A stretch of 64,000 bases of DNA from Achromobacter sp. MFA1 R4 (GCF_900156745.1 NZ_LT707065.1:1674001-1738000), one strand, 5' to 3'. Counted from the stretch's first letter, positions 52,121 through 61,389 are shown. Numbers and translations are program-made. The notes: generated from the sequence alone by a model not told the origin.

Positions 52121-52540
52121 TCAGACCAGCATCACCGGACAAGGCGCATGCGCCAGAATGCGTCCGCTCACAGACCCCCGGATCGCGTTGAGCAGCGGGC
52201 TGTGGTGATGCGAGCCGATGACGATCGCGGCCGCGCCCACCTGCTTTGCATAGTCGACGATCTTTTGCGGCGTGAAACCCACGAACTCATGGCATTCGTG
52301 GCTGACGTTGGCCGCACTCAGGATGTCCACCGCCGATTTCATCGCCTTGCCGCTTTCTTCGTGGTGCCAGGCATCGATGTCCGACTTGGCGATGAAGGAC
52401 TTCACGTCTCCGCCCACGTCCGGCTCGCAATGCACCACATGCACCACGAAATCGCGGCTCAGCAAGGGGCTTTCCACCAGGAATCGGGCTGCCGCGTCGC
52501 TGTATTTCGACCCATCGGTGGCAAGAATGATCGTGTTCAT
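52121..52540 (-). CDS. Universal stress protein A family
   Basis: A 139-residue UspA-fold protein with 'ILATDGSKYS' at the N-terminus and the ATP-binding 'GSHHHSP...GSVSGRILAHAPCPV' end (G-x2-G-x9-G-S/T type). It is likely an ATP-binding stress protein. The ATG (52538-52540) overlaps the stop of the terC gene by 4 bp, so the pair is translationally coupled. Confidence 0.9.
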   Translation of the reverse strand: MNTIILATDGSKYSDAAARFLVESPLLSRDFVVHVVHCEPDVGGDVKSFIAKSDIDAWHHEESGKAMKSAVDILSAANVSHECHEFVGFTPQKIVDYAKQVGAAAIVIGSHHHSPLLNAIRGSVSGRILAHAPCPVMLV

Positions 52541-53547
52541 GGCAGACCTCCGTTTTGTGACTTCTTGACCTCGGGACGCGCGGACGGGTCCGCGGCCCTT
52601 GCGGGCAACACCCAACTTGCGCCGACCGACGCCAGCAGGATCACGCCCACCACCCCCAGCGACCAGTGCACCGGCACGTGCACCCAGTGCTCGGCGAGCA
52701 TCTTGGCGCCGATGATGACCAGCACCATCGCCAGGCCATACTTGAGATAGTGAAACCTCGCCACCATGTCCGCCAGCAGGAAGTACAGCGCCCGCAGGCC
52801 CATGATGGCGAAAATATTGGACGTAAAGACGATGAAGGGGTCGGTCGTCACCGCAAAGATGGCGGGTATGCTGTCCACGGCGAACACCACGTCCGTCGCC
52901 TCGATCACCAGCAGCACCACGAACATGGGCGTCGCGTACCGCAGCCCGTCGATGCGCACGAAGAACGACTGCCCGTGATAATCCCGCGTGATCCGCATGG
53001 TGGACCGCAGGAAGACCACCAGCGGATTGCGGGCGATGTCCGGCTGGCGGCCCGCGTTGAACAGCATCTTCAGCCCCGTGAAGATCAGGAACGCGCCCAG
53101 CACATAGAACAGCCACGCAAACTTGGACAGCAGCCAGACCCCGGCCAGGATCATGCCGACCCGCATCACGATGGCGCCCAGCACGCCGTACAGCAGCACG
53201 CGGCGCTGCAATTCGAGGGGCACGGCGAAATAGGTGAAGATCAGCGAGAACACGAACATGTTGTCCACGGACAGGGACAGTTCGATCAGGTAGCCGGTGT
53301 AGAACTCCAGCGTCTTCTGGTGCGCGACGGCGCGCCCCAGCGTGCCGTCCAGATACCACCACATCAGGCCGCCGAACAGCGTGGCCAGCGACATCCATGC
53401 AAGCACCCAGCACAGGGCTTCGCGCGACGAAACGCGGTGCGCCCGCCGCCCGCCGAACGCATACAGGTCCAGCGCCAGCACAAGCAGCACGAATCCCACG
53501 AACCCCACCCACATCGGCAGCGTCGCAAAGGTTTCGACCCGGTTCAT
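52537..53547 (-). CDS. TerC-family membrane protein (metal exporter type)
   Basis: A 336-residue inner-membrane protein with 8-9 helices and the TerC signatures 'SLSVDNMFVFSLIF' (acidic Asp-Asn pair in helix 3) and 'EATDVVFAVDSIPAIFAV' (second half). TerC/Alx proteins export Mn2+ and some counter pH or tellurite stress. I saw no yybP-ykoY-like riboswitch in the short upstream region. The ATG at 53545-53547 was chosen; 45 bp more are open. It is coupled to a universal stress gene and divergent from nhaR. Confidence 0.85.
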   Translation of the reverse strand: MNRVETFATLPMWVGFVGFVLLVLALDLYAFGGRRAHRVSSREALCWVLAWMSLATLFGGLMWWYLDGTLGRAVAHQKTLEFYTGYLIELSLSVDNMFVFSLIFTYFAVPLELQRRVLLYGVLGAIVMRVGMILAGVWLLSKFAWLFYVLGAFLIFTGLKMLFNAGRQPDIARNPLVVFLRSTMRITRDYHGQSFFVRIDGLRYATPMFVVLLVIEATDVVFAVDSIPAIFAVTTDPFIVFTSNIFAIMGLRALYFLLADMVARFHYLKYGLAMVLVIIGAKMLAEHWVHVPVHWSLGVVGVILLASVGASWVLPARAADPSARPEVKKSQNGGLP

Positions 53548-53692
53548 CACGCGCCTCCTTCCACCGCGCCACGTGCGCCACGCGATGGACAATGCTGCCC
53601 GGCAGCAGCATGGGGCCAGTCTAGATCAGCGCGATTCCTCCAACAATTCGCATATGATGAATCGATAGTCAGATTTTTTGGATTGATCAGCC

Positions 53693-54607
53693 ATGGTCAC
53701 TCTCAACTACAAGCATCTGCGCTATTTCTGGATGGTCGCCAAGGCCGGCAGCATCGCCCGCGCCGCGCAGCAGCTCCAGCGCACGCCGCAATCCATCAGC
53801 GGCCAGCTCCAGGAGCTGGAATCCACGCTGGGCACCGAACTGTTCCGGCGCGCGGGCCGCGGGCTGGAACTAACCGATGTCGGCCGCCACGCGCTGCTGT
53901 ACGCGGACCGCATCTTCACCATGGGCGACGAGCTGCTCGACGACCTGCGCGAGCGTCCGGCGCGGCGGGCCATGGAGTTCAAGGTGGGGGTGGCCGAAGG
54001 CATGCCCAAGGCCATGGTGTACCGGATGATCGAACCCGCGCTTCATCTGGACGAAGACGTGCGGCTCATCTGCCGCGAAGGGCGCCTGCCTTTCCTGTTG
54101 GCCGACCTGGCCGTGCACCGCTTCGACATGGTCATCGCCGATCGCCCCATGCCCAGCAACCTGAACGTACGTGGGTTCAGCCATCTGCTCGGCGAGTGCG
54201 GGGTGACCTTCTTCGGATCGCCGCCGCTCCTGGCAAGCCTGCCCGGCAAGTTCCCGGCGCTGCTCGACCAGGCGCCGTTCCTCTTGCCCGGCGAGGACGC
54301 CGCCATCCGGCCGCGGCTGCTGCAATGGCTGGACGAACACAACGTGCGCCCGCGCATCGTGGGCGAATTCGACGACAGCGCGCTGATGAATTCATTCGGC
54401 CAGACCGGCACCGGCCTCTTTGTGGCGCCGACCGCCACGGCGGCCTATCTGTGCAAGCAGTATCGGGTCCGCGCCATCGGCCACGCGGCGGCCGTCAAGG
54501 AGCAGTTCTACGCCATCACCACCGAACAGCGGCTGGAGCATCCCGCCGTGGTTGCGCTGAGCCGGGCGGCGCGGGAGGATATTTTCGGGCCGGCGCGCAA
54601 GGCCTAG
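53693..54607 (+). CDS. nhaR: NhaR-type LysR regulator
   Basis: A 304-residue LysR regulator closely resembling NhaR: 'LNYKHLRYFWMVAKAGS' at the start, 'LFRRAGRGLELT' after the helix-turn-helix, 'LGECGVTFF' and 'GEFDDSALMNSFG' in the effector domain. NhaR activates the Na+/H+ antiporter gene nhaA and osmotic or biofilm genes in other bacteria. Here its divergent neighbour is a terC-usp operon, so it may control that instead. The upstream 145 bp end in an AT-rich stretch (53640-53690). Confidence 0.88.
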   Translation: MVTLNYKHLRYFWMVAKAGSIARAAQQLQRTPQSISGQLQELESTLGTELFRRAGRGLELTDVGRHALLYADRIFTMGDELLDDLRERPARRAMEFKVGVAEGMPKAMVYRMIEPALHLDEDVRLICREGRLPFLLADLAVHRFDMVIADRPMPSNLNVRGFSHLLGECGVTFFGSPPLLASLPGKFPALLDQAPFLLPGEDAAIRPRLLQWLDEHNVRPRIVGEFDDSALMNSFGQTGTGLFVAPTATAAYLCKQYRVRAIGHAAAVKEQFYAITTEQRLEHPAVVALSRAAREDIFGPARKA

Positions 54608-54632
54608 CGCGACCCGGCCCCAGCCCGGCGGA

Positions 54633-55088
54633 TTACAGGAACGACTTGGCGTGCTTGAGCACCTGGTCGCACGCCTTCTTGGTGAGCTCTTCCTTCAGCC
54701 CGCCGCCGCTCAGGTCCACCGACTTGCCGTCGCTGCCATTGAGCATGCCCTGCACGCCGGCCAGATAGCCGGAATCCGACTTGGCCTGCTGGGTCGATCC
54801 GCCCGAGATCTTGCCCATCAGCTTGTCTTTCATGGCCTGCGCGTCGCCGCCGGCGAGATAGTTGTTCTTCATGCAGAACTCAATCACGCCCGCCGCATTG
54901 CCGGCCGAGGCGGGGCTCAGCGAGGACAGGGGCAGGCTGCCGGTCAGGCCCTGCATGGCGCCGCTCTGGCCCGAACCGCCCATCTGCCCTTTCACGGCAT
55001 CCAGCAACTGCGCGCTGGCAGCGCCCGCGTAACACTGCGCCGCGATGAGGGCGGCGGCGCCGGCGAGGCGGCGGACATTGATTTTCAT
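54633..55088 (-). CDS. DUF2501 secreted protein
   Basis: A 151-residue protein with a signal peptide ('AALIAAQCYAGAASA', cleavage near residue 26) and the DUF2501 features 'VIEFCMKNNYL' (about 67-77) and 'KACDQVLKHAKSFL' at the end; two cysteines could form a disulfide. Gly/Ser-rich linkers are frequent. Likely periplasmic; function unknown. ATG 55086-55088. Confidence 0.85.
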   Translation of the reverse strand: MKINVRRLAGAAALIAAQCYAGAASAQLLDAVKGQMGGSGQSGAMQGLTGSLPLSSLSPASAGNAAGVIEFCMKNNYLAGGDAQAMKDKLMGKISGGSTQQAKSDSGYLAGVQGMLNGSDGKSVDLSGGGLKEELTKKACDQVLKHAKSFL

Positions 55089-55395
55089 GGCTTGCTCCTG
55101 GTGCGAAATTGAACAGCGGCCATCGTAGCGGCGCGCCACGGCAGCGCGGCGCGCAGCGCCGGCGCGTAATGCGACAAATCATGTTCGTGCGGTCCACATG
55201 CGCCGTGGGGCCGTAGCAATTGCATTCGTAACGTCACCGGTCTGATACGAGCACGCAAGGCGCCCCGGCCCCGACGGGCGCCGGCCGCACGCCCGCGCGC
55301 CTACGCTACTATTGCCGACTGTCCCCGGGGAGGCGGCCGCGCTGCGCCGCCGCATCCGCAGGCGTCCCGAGCCATCTATTCCGTGAGAACCCGCG
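55089..55395. other. Divergent intergenic region, no gene seen
   Basis: A 307-bp gap between the DUF2501 gene (minus) and the alpha/beta hydrolase gene (plus). Only very short ORFs occur (for example 15 codons from about 55172). The middle (55165-55240) is less GC-rich and could hold promoters. No repeats noted. Confidence 0.6.
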
Positions 55396-56184
55396 ATGTC
55401 GTCCGTGCAATCCCAAGATGTCTTCGTTCCGGCCGCTGGCGGCCAGCTTTTCGTGCGGCGCTGGACGCCCGACGCGCCCGGCGCGAACGATGTCCCCCTC
55501 GTGCTGATGCATGACTCGCTGGGCTGCGTGGAACTGTGGCGCGACTTTCCGCAACAGCTTGCCCTCGCGACCGGCCGCGCCGTCATCGCCTACGACCGGC
55601 TGGGCTTTGGGCGTTCCGACCCGCATTCGGGCACCTTGGGACCGGACTTCGTGGTCCGCGAAGCCATCGAAGGCTTTCGCGCCGTGCGCGAGGCCCTGGA
55701 CCTGGAGCGGTTCGCGGCGTTCGGCCACAGCGTGGGCGGGGGCATGGCCATTGCCAGCGCCGCCGCGTATCCGCAGTCCTGCCGCGCGCTCGTGACCGAA
55801 TCCGCGCAGGTCTTCGCCGAAGACCGCACGCTGGAAGGCATCCGCCAGGCGCGCGAGTCGTTCGCGCAGCCCGGCCAGCTCGACCGGCTGAAGAAGTACC
55901 ACGGCGAGAAAGCGGCCTGGGTGCTGGGCGCATGGATCGACACCTGGCTCTCGCCCGACTTCGCGGACTGGACGCTGGACGCGCAACTGGCCCAGGTGAC
56001 GTGTCCCGCGCTGGCCCTGCACGGGGACAACGACGAATACGGCTCCACCGTGCACGCCGAGCGGATCGCGCAATTGGCGGGCGCGAAGACGGTCATCTTC
56101 AAGCAATGCGGCCACGTCCCGCACCGCGAGCTGCCCGGGCAGGTGCTGGAGACGGTGGCCGCGTGGCTGAAGACGGCCGCCTGA
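55396..56184 (+). CDS. Alpha/beta hydrolase
   Basis: A 262-residue alpha/beta hydrolase with a visible catalytic triad: Ser in 'GHSVGGG' (about 117), Asp in 'HGDNDEYG' (about 216) and His in 'CGHVPHRE' (about 242). 'MHDSLGCVELWRDFP' carries the oxyanion region. Soluble, no signal peptide, so an esterase, lactonase or C-C hydrolase acting in the cytoplasm. ATG 55396; no operon partner is obvious. Confidence 0.88.
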   Translation: MSSVQSQDVFVPAAGGQLFVRRWTPDAPGANDVPLVLMHDSLGCVELWRDFPQQLALATGRAVIAYDRLGFGRSDPHSGTLGPDFVVREAIEGFRAVREALDLERFAAFGHSVGGGMAIASAAAYPQSCRALVTESAQVFAEDRTLEGIRQARESFAQPGQLDRLKKYHGEKAAWVLGAWIDTWLSPDFADWTLDAQLAQVTCPALALHGDNDEYGSTVHAERIAQLAGAKTVIFKQCGHVPHRELPGQVLETVAAWLKTAA

Positions 56185-56361
56185 GCGGCCGGTCGTTCAA
56201 CGCCGCAAGGCCCCCGCCGGCATGTCCCGCCCCGCGCAGGGCAAGCCGCGCCCGGATACACAAGGACATAAAAAATCCGCGGGCCGGGCCTGGAGGCGCC
56301 GCCGCGCGCGACTTACTATCGAATCCAGACCGGCGATCCCCTGTGCCGGGCACGGAGTTCC

Positions 56362-57168
56362 ATGAGCATCCCATCAAGCCCGACAGGCGCCGCGCCGGCT
56401 GCCGCCCCCACCCGCTCGCGCCATCTGCTGCCGTGGGCCGTGGTGGTGCTGGTGGCAGTGGGGCTGGCGTTGGCCGGGCCCATCGCGCAGCCCGAGCACT
56501 ACCATGACTTCGCGGACAAGCGGGCCTGGCTCGGCATTCCCCATGCCGCCGACGTGCTGTCCAACCTGGGTTTCGCGGTGGTGGGCTGGTATGGCCTGGC
56601 GCTGGTGCTGCAGTCGCGCCAGCGCTCCTCGCTGGACGCGATCCGTCCAGGCTATGCGCTGTTCTTCTTTGCGCTGATGCTCACCGCGTTCGGGTCCGGC
56701 TGGTATCACCTGGTGCCCGACAACGCCCGTCTCATCTGGGACCGCCTGCCGATTGCGCTGCTGTGCGCCGGCATCCTGTCGGCCGTCTGGCGCGAGACGC
56801 TGGGCGATGGCCGCTGGGTCGACGTGCTGTGGGCCGCCCTGGCCGTGGGCAGCGTCGGGTGGTGGTGGGTCACGGACAGCCGCGGCGCGGGCGACCTGCG
56901 GCCCTACCTTTTCGTGCAGTTCATGCCGCTGCTGCTGGTGCCATTGCTGCAATGGCGCAACGGCACGCCCCGGCGCGAACGCCTGTATTTCGCCGCCGCG
57001 ATCGGCTGCTATGTGCTGGCCAAGGCGTCCGAAGTGCTGGACCACCAGATCTTCCAGCACGTCGCGTATCTGAGCGGCCACACGATCAAGCACCTTTTTT
57101 CCGTGGTGGCGGGCCTGATCGTGACGCTCAATTTCGCGCACCGCAAGCGCGAGGCCGACCGGCCGTAG
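56362..57168 (+). CDS. Ceramidase-like (CREST-type) membrane protein
   Basis: A 268-residue protein with seven hydrophobic segments. Conserved polar motifs are placed as in alkaline ceramidase/CREST hydrolases: 'ADVLSNLGF' (helix 2), 'GSGWYHLVPDN' and 'WDRLP' (helix 3-4), and 'SGHTIKHLFS' (last helix), which would supply Ser/Asp/His zinc ligands within the membrane. It may hydrolyse a lipid amide. The ATG at 56362 precedes a 20-residue Ala/Pro-rich cytoplasmic tail. It stands alone. Confidence 0.75.
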   Translation: MSIPSSPTGAAPAAAPTRSRHLLPWAVVVLVAVGLALAGPIAQPEHYHDFADKRAWLGIPHAADVLSNLGFAVVGWYGLALVLQSRQRSSLDAIRPGYALFFFALMLTAFGSGWYHLVPDNARLIWDRLPIALLCAGILSAVWRETLGDGRWVDVLWAALAVGSVGWWWVTDSRGAGDLRPYLFVQFMPLLLVPLLQWRNGTPRRERLYFAAAIGCYVLAKASEVLDHQIFQHVAYLSGHTIKHLFSVVAGLIVTLNFAHRKREADRP

Positions 57169-57181
57169 CGCCGGGCGCCGG

Positions 57182-57925
57182 TCAGCGTTTTCTCGGCGGC
57201 ACCACCATGAACCCCTGCTCGAATTGCCGGACCGCTTTCGCGTCGTCCTGGCGGGTCCACATGGCAGACGCCGCGCCCGTGTTGTCCGCCACAGCGATCC
57301 CGGCTTTCGGGGCTCCCGGCTGGTAGGCGGCCATGATCCGGCTCACGTAGTTGCGCGTCTCCGCATAGTCCGGCACGCGGTTGCCGGCGCGCTGCACCGC
57401 GCCTTCGCCGGCGTTGTAGGCCGCCAGCGCAAGCTCCAGGTTGCCGTCGTAGCGGTCCAGCAACGCGCGCAGATAGCGGCTGCCGGCATTGACGTTCAGG
57501 TCGAGCTTGCGCAGGTTCGCCTGCAGCGCCTCGTCCGTGCCCGGCACGCCGTACTGGCTGGCGGTAGCCGGCATCAGCTGCATCACGCCGACCGCGCCCT
57601 TGGGCGACACCGCATGCGTGTCAAAGCCCGATTCCGCCTGCGCGACCGCATGGAGGAGGGCGTAGTCCAGCCCATGGCGCTGCGCGGCCTGTTCCAGCGC
57701 CTGGCGGATTTCGGGGCTGGGCTCGACGGCGCGGCGCGCGCCGCGCGCGCCCGAGGACAGGTCGCGGAACAACAGGCGGTAGCTGTCGTCGATGGCCGTG
57801 GGCGCGAAGTGCGCCATGCCCTGATCGTCGAAGGACACATAGACGTCCGCTGCAAGACTGGCCGAGCAAGACAGCAACAAAGCCGCGCCCAGCCAGTGGC
57901 GGCTTCGAAGGAGGAAAGTGGACAT
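57182..57925 (-). CDS. Lytic transglycosylase (SLT domain)
   Basis: A 247-residue secreted enzyme with a signal peptide (cleavage near residue 25), a roughly 60-residue linker, and a C-terminal SLT/goose-lysozyme-like domain: 'VAQAESGFD' with the catalytic Glu, 'GAVGVMQLMPATA', and 'ALAAYNAGEGAV'. It cleaves peptidoglycan glycan strands to 1,6-anhydro products; such enzymes often open the wall for large envelope machines. The tad pilus locus nearby may be relevant. ATG 57923-57925. Confidence 0.92.
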   Translation of the reverse strand: MSTFLLRSRHWLGAALLLSCSASLAADVYVSFDDQGMAHFAPTAIDDSYRLLFRDLSSGARGARRAVEPSPEIRQALEQAAQRHGLDYALLHAVAQAESGFDTHAVSPKGAVGVMQLMPATASQYGVPGTDEALQANLRKLDLNVNAGSRYLRALLDRYDGNLELALAAYNAGEGAVQRAGNRVPDYAETRNYVSRIMAAYQPGAPKAGIAVADNTGAASAMWTRQDDAKAVRQFEQGFMVVPPRKR

Positions 57926-57988
57926 GGCAAAGAGGACGTCGCGGCAGCCGCCACGTCCTTGAAGTCAGGATATCGGCACGAATTCTAC

Positions 57989-58029
57989 AAGAATAACAAT
58001 CATTCTTATTTACAATAAGATTAAATCTT
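57989..58029. promoter_or_regulatory. AT-rich divergent control region with Fur-like box
   Basis: AAGAAT-N7-ATTCTT (57989-58007) is a perfect inverted repeat matching about 13 of 19 positions of the Fur consensus. It is followed by AAGATT-A-AATCTT (58017-58029). Both lie in the AT-rich gap between the transglycosylase gene and the two-component system. Iron control is a possibility only. Confidence 0.4.
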
Positions 58030-58196
58030 GTTAAGTTTTAGCCCGTTGCTGTTGCGATATGAATCGTGATCCCATAGGCGCCTGGCCTGAAGACGCAAGC
58101 CAGACGGCTTGCCGGGATGAATTTCTGATGCATGCGGCATGAGGGGTTCGGCGACAAACGCTGGCGGAATGAAGTGACACGCGGGCGAGGACATGC

Positions 58197-58865
58197 ATGC
58201 GGATACTGCTAATCGAGGACGACAGCAAAGTGAGCTACTGGCTGGCCAGCAAGTTCCAGGCCAGCGGCCATCAGTGCGTGCCGGTCGATTCGGGCGAGCA
58301 GGCGCTCGTTGCGCTGGACCGGCAGGTGTTCGACATCGCCGTGCTCGACCGCATGCTGCCCGGCATCGATGGCATCGAGGTGCTGCGGCGCCTGCAAGGC
58401 CGCCCGCACCCGCCCGTCATCATCCTGTCCGCCGTCGACCAGGCGTCGGACCGCGTCGAGGGCCTGCGCGCGGGCGCGCAGGACCACATCGGCAAGCCCT
58501 TCGACTTTCTTGAACTGATGGTGCGCATGGAGCTGCTGGTGCAGCGCCATGACGCCACGCCGCCCAACACGGCGCGCCTGTGCGTGCAGGATCTGCAGAT
58601 CGACCTGCTGCGCCGCAAGGTGACGCGGTCGGGCCGCGAGATCAGCCTGACCGACAAGGAATTCCTGCTGCTGCGCACGCTGGCCGAGCACGCCGGCCAG
58701 ACCGTGCCCCGCGGCATGCTGCTGGAAAAGGTGTGGGGCCTGCAGTTCGATCCCCAGACCAACCTGATCGACGTCCACGTCTCGAAGCTGCGCTCGAAGA
58801 TCGACAAGGACTTTTCGCAACCGTTGCTCAAGACCGTGCGGGCCATGGGATACGTGCTGAGCTGA
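58197..58865 (+). CDS. OmpR/PhoB-type response regulator
   Basis: A 222-residue two-domain regulator. The receiver has E7/D8-D9 acidic pocket, phospho-acceptor D51, S78 and K100; the C-terminal winged helix ('LTDKEFLLLRTLAEHAG' and 'VWGLQFDPQTNLIDVHVSKLR' region, about 150-205) is OmpR-like. It is 4 bp upstream of the histidine kinase gene and about 1.7 kb upstream of the Flp pilin gene, so it may control pilus genes. Confidence 0.93.
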   Translation: MRILLIEDDSKVSYWLASKFQASGHQCVPVDSGEQALVALDRQVFDIAVLDRMLPGIDGIEVLRRLQGRPHPPVIILSAVDQASDRVEGLRAGAQDHIGKPFDFLELMVRMELLVQRHDATPPNTARLCVQDLQIDLLRRKVTRSGREISLTDKEFLLLRTLAEHAGQTVPRGMLLEKVWGLQFDPQTNLIDVHVSKLRSKIDKDFSQPLLKTVRAMGYVLS

Positions 58866-58869
58866 CCCG

Positions 58870-60423
58870 ATGAACACCGTGCAGTTCGACATTCCTGAGA
58901 CCCTGCGGGCGCTCAGGCAGGGGCCGCTGTCCGGCCTGTTCGGCTCGTGGCAGTCCTTCTGGCGCGACGCGCGTGCGCCGTCGGCCACGGCTATGCCCCC
59001 GCCCACGCGCACGACCAGCCATTTCCGCTACACGGCCTGCTTCGCGTTCATCTTCCTGCTCGTGACGCTGGGCTCGATTGCGTGGGGGCAGAACCTGCTC
59101 GAGCACGTCATGGTGCGCCACGTGAAGGACATGGTCGCCGCCGAAATCCGGGCGCACCAGACGCTCAGCAGCCGCGACAGCGCGTCCGACCTGGCGCGCG
59201 CGCTGAAGCTGCGCGAAGCCGCGGTGGCGCGGCGCGAGCGCGCGATCTCCGTGCAGGCCGCCGACGGGCGCCTGCTGTACGGCGCGGCCGAGCTGCTCTC
59301 GCCGCTGATGTGCCAGGGCGGCCAGCAGCCTTGCCGCGGCTGGCTCCGGGCATCGCTGACCACGGGCGAGGGCGCCAGCGAATGGCTGGGCCACGCCTCC
59401 CTGCTGCCCGATGGCGGCCGCTATGTCATCGCCTACGACATCCTGCCGATGCTCAACCGCATCTACCCCGTGCCGCTGGTCGTGGGCCTGAGCGTGTTCA
59501 CGGCCCTGCTGCTCAGCCTGGGCGCGGGCCTGCTCTTTAGCATCGGCGCGGCCAACCGGGTCACGCGCATCCGCCAGACCATGGCGCGCTTCGCCCGCGG
59601 GGACCAGGACGCGCGCGTGGCGCTGCATGGCAGCCAGGACGAGTTCGACGAGTTGGGGCACGATGTGAACCAGGCGCTCGAACGCATCGATTTCCTGATG
59701 GAAGAGGTGCGCAACGCCACCAATCACATCGCGCACGAGCTGCGCACCCCGCTGACGCGCCTGCAGCAGCGCCTGAGCAACGCGGCCGACTCGATGCGCG
59801 ACAACCCCGCGGCGGAAGCGGAGATGGCGCTGGCGGAAGAAGAAGTGCGGCGCATCCTGTACCTGTTCCGCACCGTCATGCGCATCAGCGAGATCGAGAC
59901 CGGGCGCTGCCATCACGAACCCGTCGACCTCGATGCGCGGGCCCTGCTGGCCGATCTGCACGATTACTACGATGTCCTGGCCGATCAGCGCGGCGTGGTC
60001 CTGCAGATCCGCGTCGAGGACGACCTGCCCCTGATGGGCGACCGCGCGCTGCTGTTCCAGGCGCTGGTTAACCTGATCGACAACGCAATCAAATATGCGC
60101 CGCCCGGCTCGGCCATCACGCTGCTGGCGCGGCGCCGCGGCCCCTGGATCGAGCTGGGCACCGCCGACCAGGGCCCCGGCATCGACGCCGACCAGCGCAG
60201 CCAGGCCGTGCAGCGCTTTCGCCGGCTTACGCGCGACCGGACGATCTCCGGCCACGGCCTGGGCCTGGCCTTGGTGCATGCCGTGGCGGCGCTGCACGGC
60301 GGGTCGCTGGCGCTGGCCGACAACGATCCCGGCCCGCCGCAAGGCGCCGCGTCCGGCACGCCGCGCGGCCTGCTGGCCATCCTGCGCCTGCCCTGTAAAA
60401 GCGCGGCCGGCGGACGTTCCTGA
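58870..60423 (+). CDS. Sensor histidine kinase
   Basis: A 517-residue kinase. It has a 50-residue cytoplasmic N-tail, TM1 (about 55-73), a periplasmic domain (about 75-197) with two Cys near 'MCQGGQQPCRG' that may form a disulfide, TM2 (about 200-222), HAMP, HisKA with His in 'HIAHELRTPL', and an intact ATPase: 'NLIDNAIKYAP', 'DQGPGID', 'GHGLGLALV'. Partner of the response regulator encoded 4 bp upstream. The signal is unknown. Confidence 0.93.
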   Translation: MNTVQFDIPETLRALRQGPLSGLFGSWQSFWRDARAPSATAMPPPTRTTSHFRYTACFAFIFLLVTLGSIAWGQNLLEHVMVRHVKDMVAAEIRAHQTLSSRDSASDLARALKLREAAVARRERAISVQAADGRLLYGAAELLSPLMCQGGQQPCRGWLRASLTTGEGASEWLGHASLLPDGGRYVIAYDILPMLNRIYPVPLVVGLSVFTALLLSLGAGLLFSIGAANRVTRIRQTMARFARGDQDARVALHGSQDEFDELGHDVNQALERIDFLMEEVRNATNHIAHELRTPLTRLQQRLSNAADSMRDNPAAEAEMALAEEEVRRILYLFRTVMRISEIETGRCHHEPVDLDARALLADLHDYYDVLADQRGVVLQIRVEDDLPLMGDRALLFQALVNLIDNAIKYAPPGSAITLLARRRGPWIELGTADQGPGIDADQRSQAVQRFRRLTRDRTISGHGLGLALVHAVAALHGGSLALADNDPGPPQGAASGTPRGLLAILRLPCKSAAGGRS

Positions 60424-60545
60424 ACGACTCTTAATGATTCGCAGGTTGATCGCTAGCTGCAAATGAATCCTAATATCGTCTGTGTAGTGACGGCTTTCGC
60501 AGCCTTCGTTTTTCCCTTCACGACGATTCTTTCTTGGACCTTCCC

Positions 60546-60749
60546 GTGACCTCCCGCATCCAACAATTCCTTCGTGACGAAAGCGGCGTGACCGCAATTG
60601 AATACGGCATCCTCGCCGCCGCCATGGCCGCCGCGGTCGGCGTGATCTTCGGCTCCGACGGCGCCTTCATCACCGCGCTGCGCGACAAGTTCGGCGCCAT
60701 CGCCAACGACATTACCGAAGCCGGCACCGACGCCCGCTCGGGCGGCTGA
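60546..60749 (+). CDS. flp: Flp-type IVb pilin
   Basis: A 67-residue class IVb pilin prepeptide: a short leader ending 'RDESG', then 'VTAIEYGILAAAMA', the G/xTAIEY processing site with Glu at +5 and a hydrophobic stalk. The prepilin peptidase encoded next should cut after the Gly and the subunits build Flp pili for surface adhesion. The GTG start (60546-60548) is inferred; a TTG at 60534 is the alternative. The upstream gap contains TAATAT near 60468 that could be a -10. Confidence 0.92.
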   Translation: MTSRIQQFLRDESGVTAIEYGILAAAMAAAVGVIFGSDGAFITALRDKFGAIANDITEAGTDARSGG

Positions 60750-60763
60750 TCCGCAGGCGTTTC

Positions 60764-61294
60764 GTGGCGCACTCCCTGCCCAGCATCATCCTCGTGCCGG
60801 CCCTGGCCTGGGTGGTGGTCTCCGACCTGCTGTACCGCCGCATCAGCAACCGCCTGGTGCTGGCGTTGCTGCTGGCCTGGGTCGCCTACGCCGGATGGAC
60901 GCTGGCGCAGGGCAATCCCGCGCTGCGCGCCTCGCTGACGACCGGCATCCTGGCCGGCGCCGGCGTGCTGGTGGCGGGGTATTGCCTCTTTGCCATGCGC
61001 TGGATGGGCGCCGGCGACGCCAAGCTGATGGCCGTGCTGTGCCTGTGGCTGGGCGAGCACACCTTCGTCTTCCTCATCGTCACGGCCCTGGCCGGTGGCG
61101 TCATGGCCCTGGCGCTGCCGCTGCTGCGCGCGCTGGAACGCGCCCTGGCGCTAAGCCTGATGCGCCTGAACATCTGGCTGTCCGGCCTGGTCATCCCCAC
61201 GCCGCACGCGCTGCGCGACGAGCCCATGCAAGGCATTCCGTACGGACTTGCGATTGCCTGCGGCGCCGTCTTCGTGCTCTGGAGCGCCAGCTAG
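60764..61294 (+). CDS. tadV: Prepilin peptidase TadV/CpaA (A24 family)
   Basis: A 176-residue aspartic membrane protease with 5-6 helices. The two catalytic Asp are D21 ('VSDLLYRRISN') and the Asp of 'GAGDAKLMA' (about residue 85). It processes the Flp pilin encoded 14 bp upstream. The GTG start (60764) has no long alternative. It lacks the N-methylation domain of PilD, as is normal for TadV/CpaA. Confidence 0.9.
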   Translation: MAHSLPSIILVPALAWVVVSDLLYRRISNRLVLALLLAWVAYAGWTLAQGNPALRASLTTGILAGAGVLVAGYCLFAMRWMGAGDAKLMAVLCLWLGEHTFVFLIVTALAGGVMALALPLLRALERALALSLMRLNIWLSGLVIPTPHALRDEPMQGIPYGLAIACGAVFVLWSAS

Positions 61295-61389
61295 CTTTCG
61301 ACCCGGCACGACCCCGCGCCAACGGCGCGCCATCAGGGGCTCCTATACGCCTTTGATGCAATTGATAAGACAAATCACTCCTATTTGCT

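Noticed and set aside
52537-53692. yybP-ykoY manganese riboswitch before terC
   Set aside because: The upstream region is short and shows no matching multi-stem structure by eye.
52666-54768. Plus-strand ORF of 700 codons
   Set aside because: Covers terC antisense and nhaR in another frame; no recognisable domain.
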